Shown piece after piece: positions 1 through 9,865 of a DNA stretch of 64,000 nt (within the stretch, counting starts at the first letter, position 1; each line of letters opens with the position of its first letter). The DNA comes from Neodiprion pinetum. Its lineage: Eukaryota > Arthropoda > Insecta > Hymenoptera > Diprionidae. The notes beneath the pieces are model-generated. The model was given only the letters and a program-made list of their open reading frames with translations, was not told the DNA's origin and ran no database searches. The position numbers and the translations under genes are program-made. The DNA lies in contig NC_060238.1 of the NCBI RefSeq assembly GCF_021155775.2, forward strand, positions 11,371,551-11,435,550, in the 5' to 3' direction.

Positions 1-757
1 TGTCGCGCATAAGTTTTCGTTGCGGATTATCCCCACCTTAGTTGGAGATTGCGTCCTCGGCATGGATTTCGTGCGAAAATTTGGCTTTTCGATTGACGGG
101 GCGCGCGAATCATGGAGAATCGCGGAAATTCCGGAATACAAGGGAAAATTTGAGGAGGGGTGCCCGATCCCCGTTACCGAGGTGTCAAGTTGTAGCGGTA
201 TCGTGGAGCTAGGGGATACCGAGAATCGCGAATTACAGGAATTCTTAGCGAAAGAATTACCGAAAGTCTCGGGAGACTTGTGTCTCACTTATCTCGCGGA
301 GCACGAAATAGACGTGCAGGGAAGCGCCCCGATCAAGCAGCGGTACTATCTCGTATCCCCGAAAGTGCAGGAGGCTATTAACGAGGAGGTAGACCGTATG
401 CTCGCGGATGAAGTGATCGAACCCTCCCAAAGTTCGTGGTCGACGCCAATCGTGATGGTCAAGAAGCCAAACGGGAAATATCGGTTCTGTTTGGATTTTA
501 GAAAAGTAAATAGCGTTTCGAAAAAGGATGCGTACCCGATCCCGTTTATGAACGGTATATTGGATAAATTGCGGTCGGCCAAGTACATCTCGACTATAGA
601 CTTGAGTCAAGCTTACCACCAGATTCTCTTGACACGCGAGAGTCGCGAAATAACGGCGTTTACGGTCCCAGGTCGCGGATTATTCCAGTTTATGCGGATG
701 CCATACGGGCTTACCGGAGCCCCGGCCACCTTTCAGCGGTTAATCGAACAGCAACCA
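1..757 (+). pseudogene. Ty3/Gypsy pol fragment (protease end and RT, truncated)
   Basis: Open reading frame entering from the left edge. It encodes the end of an aspartic protease domain (motif CVLGMDF), a linker, then the first half of a Gypsy reverse transcriptase: the entry motif QRYYLVSP, the RT core with FCLDFRKVNSVSKKDAYP, the TIDLSQAYHQI aspartate motif and the MPYGLTGAPATFQRL motif. The catalytic YxDD box, RNase H and integrase are missing because the frame runs straight into an LTR at about 757/758. The protein is close to the pol of Gypsy-1 (5740-9255), yet the codon use is balanced and G-rich, unlike the extremely A/C-rich Gypsy-1. It could be a remnant of the autonomous partner of the adjacent long-LTR family; that link is inference from position only. 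Confidence 0.88.
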
Positions 758-2343
758 TTTTTGATGCCCGTTACAAGGGGCTCCTTGAACCTCGGGCGAC
801 ACCAAAAATTAAGGGATTTCCTAAATTGAGTCGCGAAGTTTTGGAAAAGAGCGCCAGGACTAGAGTCACGCATCCGAAACTACGAGAGGGGACACTTTAG
901 CGACCAGCGTAAGATATTTCAGTTTTTTTTGTTTTTTTATTTTTCGAGCTACAACGGCATCAGGCAAGAAGTCGACACCGATTTCGAGGAAAGTGCGAGA
1001 TGGCGGACTAGCAACAATTGCGAAGGAAGGATGTCGAGGCTGTGGAGGGGGAGCCGACGCAGATCCCCGCATCGCGGGAATCTAAGGTGGACGCGATTCC
1101 CACTGGCGGCCGGCGAGCCGCAGCCTCTTTCCCTTCACCCCGCCAACAATTGACCAGCGAACTTGCGACGGACCGACTAGCGACGAGGGAGCACCACGCT
1201 CACCGCCAAGACATCATGGAGCTGCGCGGAGGACGAGATTGCGAGCTAGCTTTACGTTCTGCGCAGCGATGCTATCGAAGGTGCGCGTCGAGTTGCGCAA
1301 TCGACGAAATCGATGACGGATCGATTATTACGTATTCTTGGGGGTATGACGTCACGTGTGGGATGGCGTATCGAGATCCGTGTTGCGGCAGGTGGTAGGT
1401 TTTTGAAACCACTCTAGTTCTGGCGGTCGTGATTAGAAGTCACGTTCTGGGGAAGTTTCGCGAAGCAATGGAGTCGCCCAAAAATCGCGAATGGAATGGA
1501 AAGGGGGTTGCAAGGATGTAGAAGGTGAGCGCTGCTTCTATCCCCGCGATTGAATTTCGAGCATAATTGTGAAAAGGCTTTCCGAGTAACGGATAGCCGT
1601 TTTGGATTTGCGTTGTAGAAAAGTACTCGAAATTCTTTTGCCGATTCTTTTGCTTGTTGACCGTAGCCTGAGTACGCGGGTTAGAGTAAAGTAAATTCTG
1701 AGTTTTTGAAAAAGTTGAGTAGAATCACGGGTTTTAGTTGAATCTTTCTCGTTAGTGAAACCAAGTATAGCCGAATTTCGCCGTACCGGGTCGAGCGGCG
1801 TTATCGTTTTCTTTTTGTGTCACCTTTCGAGTAGGTCGGGAAGCACCGAATTGGAGTGCTCGAATTAGCGGGCAACGTTTTGGAGGATTTTGAAAAGAAT
1901 TAAGTTCGGATGCGTTGCGATTGCGTATAGTTTAGGTTACGTTTAGTTGCGCCTGCATTCAGTTCCGCACCCGTTGGTTAAGATAATGTAGGTTGAGTTG
2001 AGTTACTTTGAGCTTGTGTAGTTGAAGTTAAATATAAGATTTTAGTTATTGTGAAATATAAGATTTTATTTTACTTTTGTTAAATAGCGTGTGTATTTCG
2101 AGTGTCTCTCTCTCTCTCTAAAAATAACCCCTCCCCTCTCCGCGGTACTGAGCTATCGAGCATATGCCCGAGGAATAGCGTATTAATGATTTCGAGGCGT
2201 GTTAATCATGCCAGGCGCCCAACAAAAACTTCGCGATATTGTTTTAGATCGAGGGTACATCGTGGACGCCAAATTATTGTGCACGCGGTAAGTTCTCGGT
2301 CATTTTCTCCGAGTGACCGAGGTGCGGAAAAATCTACGTCACA
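758..2343 (+). repeat. LTR1, plus-strand LTR of the long-LTR family (5' truncated, internally deleted)
   Basis: This stretch is an inverted copy of 10838-11775 plus 2454-3494. Its first ~18 bases are lost at the junction with the RT fragment (family LTRs start TGTAACGTGG). It ends in CGTCACA just before a tRNA-Lys primer site, so it sits as a 5' LTR. Compared with LTR2 it lacks about 370 bp (corresponding to roughly 2750-3140). It contains a CTCTCTCT tract. Short ORFs here are not coding. Confidence 0.82.
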
Positions 2344-2346
2344 AAT

Positions 2347-2364
2347 TGGCGCCCAACGTGGGGC
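2347..2364 (+). other. Primer binding site, tRNA-Lys(CUU) type
   Basis: The 18 bases starting TGGCGCCCAACG are, as I recall the insect tRNA-Lys(CUU), an exact complement of its 3' end including CCA. The site begins three bases after the LTR end. The same site occurs inverted at 13002-13019 and 18030-18047, and partly at 2441-2450 and 4204-4216. Confidence 0.85.
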
Positions 2365-2453
2365 CGTAGAGGAAATCCGCTGTAAATTTCCGATTTAGAT
2401 AGTAGCGTTTTCGCTGTGAAAATTTCGAATCTGGAATCAGTTGGGCGCCAATT
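2365..2453 (+). repeat. Leader fragment joined head-to-head to an inverted LTR
   Basis: About 75 bases of 5' leader following the primer site match, on the opposite strand, 12927-13001 of the minus-strand element. At about 2440 the leader breaks and is followed by an inverted, shortened primer site (TTGGGCGCCA) and then the minus-strand LTR2. The result is a large palindrome LTR1 / leader / inverted LTR2. Confidence 0.75.
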
Positions 2454-3494
2454 TGTGACGTGGATTTTTCTGCACCTTGGTCACTCGGAGAAAATGACCG
2501 AGAACTTACCGCGTGCACAATAATTGGGCGTCCACGACGTACCCTGGATCTCAAACGATATCGCAAAGTTTTTGTCGGGCGCCTGGCGTGATTAACACGC
2601 CTCGAAATCAGTAATACGCTATTCCTCGGGCATATGCTCGATAGTGCAGTACCGCGGAGAGGAAAGGGGTAATTTTTGGAGAGAGAGAGAGACACTCGGA
2701 ATACACACGCTATTCAACAAAAGTAAAATAAAATCTTTTACTTCACAATAGCGGTGATACAAAACAGAAAAAATAGAATTCAAAAATCGCTCATCGCGAG
2801 TCTAAAACTGAACATAGAATTACACGTAACCTACTCTATTCCTCACTCTAATGAGCTCGCGGCTCCCTAACTAAAACGTTACTCGACGATCGCAAAATCC
2901 TCATACGCAATTCTCAATTCGCAAATTCGCTATTTGTTCTCCATGGCGATTATTGCTCGGAACGAAACTGAAACTAATTATTCGGCGGTGCGCCGTCAGG
3001 TCTCGCAACTCAAAACACCATGCTCAAACTTCTCGTCTCAACTGCTGCGCGACGCAACGGCAATTTTGACTATACATCGCCTAACCTCGACTAAACACTA
3101 TCTTAACTAAACGTAAACTTAACTAAGCGCAAGCATCACTACATTTAACTTCGACTATACACAAGCTCAAAGTAACTCAACTCAACCTACATTATCTTAA
3201 CTAACGGGTACGGAACTCAATGCAGGAGCAACTAAACGTAACCTAAACTATACACAATCGCAACGCATCCGAACTTAATTCTTTTCAAAATCCTCCAAAA
3301 CGTTACCCGCTACTTCGAGCACTTCAATTCGATGCTTCCCGACCTACTCGAGAGGTGACACAAAAAGAAAACGATAACGCGGCTCGACCCGGTACGGCGA
3401 AATTCGGCTATACTTGGTTTCACTAACGAGAAAGATTCAACTAAAACCCGTGACTCTACTCAACTTTTTCAGAAACTCGAAATTTACTTTACTC
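2454..3494 (-). repeat. LTR2, distal part (3' LTR of the minus-strand element)
   Basis: Starts TGTGACGTGG on the plus strand (LTR end on the minus strand). The matching proximal part resumes at 10838 after the Gypsy-1 insertion. It includes a GAGAGAGAGA tract. Together the two parts give about 1.98 kb, similar to LTR3 (1.92 kb). Confidence 0.82.
3491..3494. repeat. Target-site duplication of Gypsy-1 (left)
   Basis: ACTC directly before the TGTGACG start of the 5' LTR. The same four bases follow the 3' LTR at 10834-10837. Four-base duplications are usual for Gypsy integrases. Confidence 0.85.
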
Positions 3495-4200
3495 TGTGAC
3501 GTTGCACCTAGAGTGCAAGTCACAACAAACCCCAAACCCGCGGGGAAGAGCCGAACGGGTGAGCCCTGTCCCGTCGGGAAAGACCCGAACATCACCGAAG
3601 CCCCGACGCTCGGCAGAGCCGAGCGCGAGAGTCAGTACGATCACGGCCGTGACAGAATCGAGACCAAAAACAGCCTAGGCTACGAGCGAAAGAGAGAGAG
3701 AAAGAAAGAACGAGAGAAACCACCACACTCACACCGACACACCCCGCTACACACACGCCGACGACTCCAGGAACCAACGAGACCCAACCACACTCCACCA
3801 CACCTCGAGACACCCACACACACACGCCGACGACACCAGGTTAGCCTGCATTCTACAGCCGATCTGCTCCTCCCCTCGCAATACCGACCCTTTCTACCTC
3901 ACACTCCACGTCACGCTACACCACCCCATCCCCTCGCAATACCAACCCTCCCGACTTCACATTCCCCGGCACCTCACCCACTCTCCCCCCCCCGCGCGCG
4001 TACCTGTAAGTTAGTATTAAGAAACGCTAAGGGCTGAGGCGTGATCAGCCCCCGTTCGAGTCTACAACCCTTTGTATTTTTCTTAGTTTAAGTCGGCCCC
4101 TTTTGCTCAAATATACACATCAAGTTTTACCAATCATATCCGCCCCGTCTCTAATTGTCTCCCCCCCCATATTATTCGTGCGGACTCAAAATCCGTCACA
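3495..4200 (+). repeat. Gypsy-1 5' LTR
   Basis: Begins TGTGACG and ends CGTCACA. It repeats 10128-10833 with no difference that I can find. It contains C-rich and ACACAC stretches and a strong splice-donor match near 4006. The 207-codon ORF across 3414-4037 is a by-product of the LTR composition and also crosses the insertion border. Confidence 0.95.
4004..4011 (+). promoter_or_regulatory. Candidate splice donor in the Gypsy-1 5' LTR
   Basis: The sequence CTGTAAGT is a close match to the metazoan donor consensus, with the intron starting at 4006. Paired with the acceptor at 9303-9304 it would remove gag and pol and leave ORF3 as the first gene, as in env mRNAs of errantiviruses. This is inference from motif and position. 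Confidence 0.5.
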
Positions 4201-4203
4201 AAT

Positions 4204-4216
4204 TGGCGCCCAACGT
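4204..4216 (+). other. Gypsy-1 primer binding site (tRNA-Lys)
   Basis: TGGCGCCCAACGT, three bases after the LTR end, matches the first 13 bases complementary to the tRNA-Lys(CUU) 3' end and then diverges (AAATT). Confidence 0.8.
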
Positions 4217-4375
4217 AAATTACCCACATTTTTACCCCAAATCCAAACAATTAAGAGACAAAACACAGGAATAAACGCTAACAAAGTACACATAGACTCA
4301 CGAAACAAAATTACACAGTCACGAAAATTCAAATAAAGACAGTTGAACACACCACTACCAAACACGATACACACA

Positions 4376-5779
4376 ATGGCAGACCAAGGACACAGGGAAC
4401 CGCAAGGCCTAGCGCGCGAACACATGGACATACACACACCCGAACGCAACCAAAACAACTCGACACAGAGCGAGCCGCGCGCGACACGAGATCAACAAAC
4501 ACCGACCCAACGGCAGGAAATAAATAGACGATGCACGATAAATTCACCAAACACAATAAATATAATCGATGCAGCTATCATAGAGAATACACACAATTTA
4601 CACAGTACACAAATTCAACACCAAGAAAGCCCAGAACCAACAAATCCCACACAAACATACAATACAATCCCAACACCTACACACACGCAAACTAACACGG
4701 TAACCACCAATCAAACGAACCGACACTTCACAGGAACAGACACATTCTTAGCCACCAACACACGTAACACACGACTTATGCAAAACCTAATAGACCTCGA
4801 AGCATCACCAAGCGACAGAAACGTATACGAAGATCCACACATATACAGCACACAGTCAATACACCCCACAAACACAAACCACACATCAAACCCAAACAGT
4901 ACATACTGGAATCAGCCAGCAATGGCAATGAAAACAATACAAACATGGAACATAAAATACTCAGGAAACACAAACGAAGACATAGACGAATTTTTACAAA
5001 ATCTCCGCGACTACCAAACAGGTTATGAAATACACGACACACAATTAATCAACAACCTCAGCCCAATACTCGAAGGTGACGCAAAAAACTGGTACAGATT
5101 AAATAGAGGCAAATGGCGAACACTGGAAGAATTCGAAAGAGACATTACACACGCATTTCAAGACATACAACATAGGGACAGGCTAGAACAAAAAATCAGA
5201 AATTACGTACAAGGACCAACACAAAAAATCACACAATTCCTAATACAATTTAGAACACTACTATCACAACTAAAACCACCATACCACCCACGAACACAAC
5301 TAGACCTGGCATACAGAAACATGAAAATAGAATACAAGGCATACATAAAACCATACGATTTCGCGAACTTCGACCAACTGGAAATGGCCGCAAAAGAATG
5401 GGAAGCAAATATCGAATGGGAAAACACGAGACAAACAATATTAAACAACTACACACACCCGCGAGAAACCTACACACACCAAACACACCACACACAATAC
5501 ATCCCATACAAGTACACACAAACACAACCCCGCCCAGCAATACTCCCAACACCAAATATACCACCGGCACTCACAGACAACATACGACGAAACCAAACAA
5601 ACCAAAACACGCAACAGACTCGATACCCCGCAATCACGTATAACTCACCACACTACACTCAGCAACAAACACAAACGAATCCAAACACAGGCACAACACC
5701 ACGCAGATGCTTTAACTGCAACCAACCCGGACACTTCAGATGGCAATGCACACAAACACAGAACCAGGGAAACGAGTAA
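4376..5779 (+). CDS. gag: Gypsy-1 Gag polyprotein
   Basis: A 467-residue structural protein that would form the cytoplasmic particle and package element RNA. I chose the ATG at 4376; the frame is open from 4343 but without an ATG. The first ~180 residues are Asn/Thr/His-rich and low in complexity. A capsid-type Gag domain follows, opening WNIKYSGNTNEDIDEFL and continuing to about residue 350 with the KNWYR and FERDITHAF helices. Near the C terminus is one CCHC zinc knuckle, CFNCNQPGHFRWQC, for RNA binding. The stop lies 40 bases inside the pol frame, directly after a GGGAAAC slip site. Codon use is extreme, with very many ACA, CAA, AAC and CAC codons. Confidence 0.93.
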   Translation: MADQGHREPQGLAREHMDIHTPERNQNNSTQSEPRATRDQQTPTQRQEINRRCTINSPNTINIIDAAIIENTHNLHSTQIQHQESPEPTNPTQTYNTIPTPTHTQTNTVTTNQTNRHFTGTDTFLATNTRNTRLMQNLIDLEASPSDRNVYEDPHIYSTQSIHPTNTNHTSNPNSTYWNQPAMAMKTIQTWNIKYSGNTNEDIDEFLQNLRDYQTGYEIHDTQLINNLSPILEGDAKNWYRLNRGKWRTLEEFERDITHAFQDIQHRDRLEQKIRNYVQGPTQKITQFLIQFRTLLSQLKPPYHPRTQLDLAYRNMKIEYKAYIKPYDFANFDQLEMAAKEWEANIEWENTRQTILNNYTHPRETYTHQTHHTQYIPYKYTQTQPRPAILPTPNIPPALTDNIRRNQTNQNTQQTRYPAITYNSPHYTQQQTQTNPNTGTTPRRCFNCNQPGHFRWQCTQTQNQGNE

Positions 5780-8700
5780 GGGTTGACCCAGCAAGGGTGG
5801 AGGGCAACCCCACAAACAACACAAACACACCCGAAACAGTAGCACCTACGACAGACAACAACATAACGGAAAGTAGATTCCACATCAGAATCGAAATACA
5901 CGGTCACGAATTTAACGCACTAATAGACACAGGCGCAACACACTCATACCTAGGCGCAGAAGTAATACAAATACTACACAACACAGACACACAAATAAAC
6001 AACACACCCGACAGAACAGCTACAATGGGAAACGGAACACAGGTGACGATAGAAGGAGCAGTAACACTCCCAATACGCCTCGGCAACATAACAAAGAAAA
6101 TTAATTTCGGATTAATACCAAACTTAGGCTCACAAGGTATCATTGGGAACAGCGACTTAATAAGATTTGGAATACTAATAAATTATGGAAAAAACACATG
6201 GTCGCTGATAGACGACCCACAGACACACTACCACATGCAAGCTAGACCACAAAAACTACCAACACCACTCAAAGAATACATACAAACACATCAAACACGA
6301 GAAACACGACACCAATCAACACAAACACACACAAAACAAGCAAAAGCAGCAGAAAAATTAGAAGCAACGAAACAACAAACGAACCCGAAAACAACAGAAA
6401 GACACGAAAACACAAAAAAAACAACCATGAAACAAAAACCACTAACACCAACACTACCCAGCACAAAGACACCACCGGAAAACATCCCCCAAAAAGACAA
6501 CCCACAGAACACACAAATCACAAACCAAAAAATCATACCCACAAACGCACAAACAACAGACGACACACAAACCGACAAAGAAACCGAACCACAGATATGC
6601 GCAGGAATACAAGAACTCACACAATCACAACACACACAACTACAGACGACAATACAGCAGAAAATCTCAACACTACCAGGCCAACTCGGGCTAACACACC
6701 TAATTAAACACAAAATAGACACACAAGGACACACACCCATAAAACAAAGATACTATATGGTATCACCAAAAATTAGAGAAGCCATCCACACAGAAATACA
6801 CAAAATGCTGAGAGAAGACGTGATAGAACCATCAGAAAGCGAATGGTCGAGCCCAATTGTCATGATAAGAAAACCAAATAACACATATCGCTTCTGCCTA
6901 GACTTTAGGAAGGTTAACTCAGTATCAAAAAAAGACGCATACCCACTACCATACATGACAGCAATATTAGACAAACTACGGACAGCACAGTACATATCAA
7001 AAATCGACTTAAGCCAAGCATACTTCCAAATACCACTCGACAAAGACAGCAAACACATAACAGCCTTTACAGTCCCGGGAATGGGCTTATTTCAATTTAA
7101 AAGAATGCCATACGGACTGACAGGCGCACCAGCGACATTCCAAAGACTACTAGACAGACTCATAGGCCCAGAATGCGAACCATATGCATTCGCATACCTA
7201 GACGACATCATAATAGTAACACAAACATTCGACGAACACTTACAAAGACTAGAGCAAATACTAAAAAGAATTACAGACGCAGGACTGACAATAAACCCAG
7301 AGAAGTGCGAGTTCGGATGCGCACAAGTAAAATATCTCGGATACATAGTAGACAGACACGGACTACACATAGACCCCGACAAAACACAACCCATAGAAAA
7401 TTACCCAAGCCCAAAAACAATAAAACAATTACGGAGACTAATTGGCATGGCATCATGGTACAGACGCTTCATACCTAACTTCGCACACATTACAGAACCA
7501 CTAACACGACTACTGAAAAAAGACCAGAAATGGCACTGGGGGGAAGAACAAGAAAACGCAATGAACACAATCAAACACGCACTGACATCACCACCCACAC
7601 TCGCATGCCCAGAATACACACAAACATTCACACTACAAACAGACGCTAGCGGAACAGGGATAGGTGCCGTACTAACACAATCTCTCGATGACGAAGAGCA
7701 TGTCATAGCCTATGCTAGCCGTGCGCTAAGCGAGGCAGAACGTAAATACTCAACAACTGAGAGAGAGTGTTTGGCGGTACTCTGGTCCATCAAAAAATTC
7801 AGACCCTACGTGGAAGGTTACCACTTCAAAGTCATTACAGATCACCACGCACTAAAGTGGCTTAGACAATTAAAAAACCCCACAGGCCGACTTGCACGAT
7901 GGGCACTAGAACTATTAGAATACGACTTTGACATTACACACAGAAAAGGTACAATGCACGACGTGCCAGACGCACTTTCAAGACGACACGAAGACGAAGA
8001 ACACATAGACACAATAGTAGACACGACAGACAAGTGGTACACATACAAAAAAACACAAGTACAAACACGCCCAGAGAAAAACGAGTCGTGGCGAATCAGA
8101 AACAATCAACTATACTTCGACCGCCCGAACCCCCTACACTCAAACCTCCTACCAGACACAAACCCATGGAAACTAGTCATACCCAAAGACAAAATAACAC
8201 ACATACTACACGAAAACCACGACGTAACACAAGCAGGACACTTAGGGATCGAAAAAACATACCAACGAGTAGCAAAAACATATTATTGGCCAGGGATGTA
8301 CAGAGACACAGTAAACTACATAAAAAAATGTGACACATGCCAAAGAACAAAAACAATACAAGCGCGACCAGCAGGACTAATGGGCACGAGAATTATTGAA
8401 GAACCATGGACAGTAGTAGCCTCCGACATCATGGGCCCACTCCCACGATCAAAAAAGGGAAACCAATACATTATAGTGTTCGAAGACCTATACACTAAAT
8501 GGGTGGAAATCATACCCACACGCAAAGCAAACGCCAAAACAGTAGAACAGACATTCCACTCACACGTAATATCACGATGGGGTACACCACGCATACTACT
8601 GACAGACAACGGCACACCATACATAAACAAACTCATACGCGAACTAACACAAAAATTCAACATAAGACACGCAACAATCCCCCCATACCACGCACAAGCC

Positions 8701-9255
8701 AACCCCGTAGAGCGAGTCAACAGAACCGCTAAAACAATGATCCAAGCCTACGTAAACAACGACCACACAGAATGGGACATACACTTACAAGACTTACAAT
8801 TCGCAATCAATACATGTACACACACATCAACTAAACACACACCAGCCTTTTTAAACCTAGGAAGGGAATTAAATCCCACACAATGTCTAAGAAATCAGTT
8901 AGAGAACCACGACGAAGTAGAATTACAAGACACAGACAGATGGACAGACCACTTAAGACGACTACAAATACTTAGAGACGAAGTACAGAGGCACTTGATA
9001 GAAGCAAACGAAAAACAAGCACACTACTACAACCTACGAAGACGAGACATTCAATTCAAGGAAGGAGACAGGGTACTAAAAAAGAACCACACACTCTCAT
9101 CCGGACCAGAACGAACGACAGCTAAGTTAAATAAAAAATTCATAGGCCCATACATAATCACTAGAAAAATCTCACCCACAATATACGAATTAACAACAGA
9201 GAGCGGTAGAAATATAGGAAAATGTCATATAGAAGACCTAAAATTATATACATAA
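5740..9255 (+). CDS. pol: Gypsy-1 Pol polyprotein (protease, RT, RNase H, integrase)
   Basis: Open frame of 1171 codons, -1 relative to gag, so probably made as a Gag-Pol fusion starting at the 5767 slip site rather than from its own ATG. Aspartic protease: LIDTGATHSYLG near residue 60. A Lys/Thr/Gln-rich linker spans about 180-290. RT: FCLDFRKVNSVSKKDAYP, then YAFAYLDDIIIV near residue 486. RNase H: LQTDASGTGIGAV near 635 and TTERECLAVLW. Integrase: an HHCC zinc-binding domain (HENHD, GHLG, CDTCQ, about 825-868) and the D,D,E core (ASDIMGPL, LLTDNGT, NPVERVNR). The tail has a GPYII-type GPY/F motif and I see no chromodomain. All catalytic residues are present and there are no stops, so the protein looks functional. 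Confidence 0.95.
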   Translation: MAMHTNTEPGKRVRVDPARVEGNPTNNTNTPETVAPTTDNNITESRFHIRIEIHGHEFNALIDTGATHSYLGAEVIQILHNTDTQINNTPDRTATMGNGTQVTIEGAVTLPIRLGNITKKINFGLIPNLGSQGIIGNSDLIRFGILINYGKNTWSLIDDPQTHYHMQARPQKLPTPLKEYIQTHQTRETRHQSTQTHTKQAKAAEKLEATKQQTNPKTTERHENTKKTTMKQKPLTPTLPSTKTPPENIPQKDNPQNTQITNQKIIPTNAQTTDDTQTDKETEPQICAGIQELTQSQHTQLQTTIQQKISTLPGQLGLTHLIKHKIDTQGHTPIKQRYYMVSPKIREAIHTEIHKMLREDVIEPSESEWSSPIVMIRKPNNTYRFCLDFRKVNSVSKKDAYPLPYMTAILDKLRTAQYISKIDLSQAYFQIPLDKDSKHITAFTVPGMGLFQFKRMPYGLTGAPATFQRLLDRLIGPECEPYAFAYLDDIIIVTQTFDEHLQRLEQILKRITDAGLTINPEKCEFGCAQVKYLGYIVDRHGLHIDPDKTQPIENYPSPKTIKQLRRLIGMASWYRRFIPNFAHITEPLTRLLKKDQKWHWGEEQENAMNTIKHALTSPPTLACPEYTQTFTLQTDASGTGIGAVLTQSLDDEEHVIAYASRALSEAERKYSTTERECLAVLWSIKKFRPYVEGYHFKVITDHHALKWLRQLKNPTGRLARWALELLEYDFDITHRKGTMHDVPDALSRRHEDEEHIDTIVDTTDKWYTYKKTQVQTRPEKNESWRIRNNQLYFDRPNPLHSNLLPDTNPWKLVIPKDKITHILHENHDVTQAGHLGIEKTYQRVAKTYYWPGMYRDTVNYIKKCDTCQRTKTIQARPAGLMGTRIIEEPWTVVASDIMGPLPRSKKGNQYIIVFEDLYTKWVEIIPTRKANAKTVEQTFHSHVISRWGTPRILLTDNGTPYINKLIRELTQKFNIRHATIPPYHAQANPVERVNRTAKTMIQAYVNNDHTEWDIHLQDLQFAINTCTHTSTKHTPAFLNLGRELNPTQCLRNQLENHDEVELQDTDRWTDHLRRLQILRDEVQRHLIEANEKQAHYYNLRRRDIQFKEGDRVLKKNHTLSSGPERTTAKLNKKFIGPYIITRKISPTIYELTTESGRNIGKCHIEDLKLYT
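5767..5810 (+). promoter_or_regulatory. Programmed -1 frameshift signal between gag and pol
   Basis: The heptamer GGGAAAC (5767-5773) sits in the gag phase as G GGA AAC, the X XXY YYZ layout of retroviral -1 slip sites. A 6-base spacer (GAGTAA, containing the gag stop) follows. Then comes a hairpin: GGGTTG (5780-5785) pairs with CAACCC (5805-5810), and inside it ACCC (5786-5789) pairs with GGGT (5795-5798). After a -1 slip the reading passes into pol. The G-rich stem stands out in an otherwise G-poor strand, which argues for selection on the RNA structure. Confidence 0.85.
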
Positions 9256-9280
9256 TCAAATAACACACCCCGAAAATAAA

Positions 9281-9304
9281 CTAACATGTGTATTCACTCC
9301 ACAG
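9281..9304 (+). promoter_or_regulatory. Candidate splice acceptor before ORF3
   Basis: CTAAC (9281-9285) looks like a branch site. It is followed 18 bases later by TTCACTCCACAG, ending at AG 9303-9304, nine bases before the ORF3 ATG. It lies 26 bases after the pol stop. With the LTR donor at 4006 it would produce a subgenomic mRNA for ORF3. Confidence 0.5.
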
Positions 9305-9313
9305 AAACACAAC

Positions 9314-9865
9314 ATGGAAAATAAACAACAAAGAATACCGGCCCTAATGACACTACGACTGACGAGACCGACGACAATAACAACAAACACAGAGAGAACA
9401 CCACTACTACAAACACCAGGACAGGCCCCACACCCACACAGATACGGACGCGACGGCACACACCGGACAGAGACCCGACGAACTCTACTACCGACACCCA
9501 CTACACACACACAGGTAACAAAGACCGCCACGACAGTAACACACACAACAACCATTGCACCCACAACCGCACAGAGACACTCACAAACACATACAACGAT
9601 GACCACACACACAATTACACCCTCCGGACCAAGGCAATGCCCGAAGTGCAACGGGCTGGTCCGGGGCACCAAATACACAGAACACATACAAACATGCACA
9701 CAAACTAACACAGACACCACACCACAAACTATCACACACCCACCAACAGTTATCCACACCACACGAACCACGAGCCACGAGGTACAAAGAACAACGCAAA
9801 AACTCACCAAGACCCACACCGACGAGAACCACCGTACCAAAACCAAAAATTCGAGTACAAAATAA
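9314..9865 (+). CDS. Gypsy-1 ORF3, Thr-rich protein with a C2HC finger, unknown function
   Basis: A 183-residue ORF in the position where errantiviruses keep env, but with no signal peptide and no membrane segment, so it is not an envelope gene. It is rich in Thr, His, Gln and Pro. Its one ordered-looking piece is CPKCNGLVRGTKYTEHIQTC (about residues 109-128), spacing CX2CX11HX3C, a plausible C2HC zinc finger. A splice acceptor lies just upstream. I do not recognise a family. It could bind nucleic acid or modify host response; both are guesses. Because the A/C-rich composition itself favours open frames, chance coding must be considered. The ATG, the finger and the acceptor together argue for a real gene. 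Confidence 0.6.
   Translation: MENKQQRIPALMTLRLTRPTTITTNTERTPLLQTPGQAPHPHRYGRDGTHRTETRRTLLPTPTTHTQVTKTATTVTHTTTIAPTTAQRHSQTHTTMTTHTITPSGPRQCPKCNGLVRGTKYTEHIQTCTQTNTDTTPQTITHPPTVIHTTRTTSHEVQRTTQKLTKTHTDENHRTKTKNSSTK

Noticed and set aside
3414..4037. 207-codon ORF in the Gypsy-1 5' LTR
   Set aside because: It starts outside the LTR, across the insertion border, and the rest is repeated in the 3' LTR. Low-complexity His/Pro/Arg sequence.
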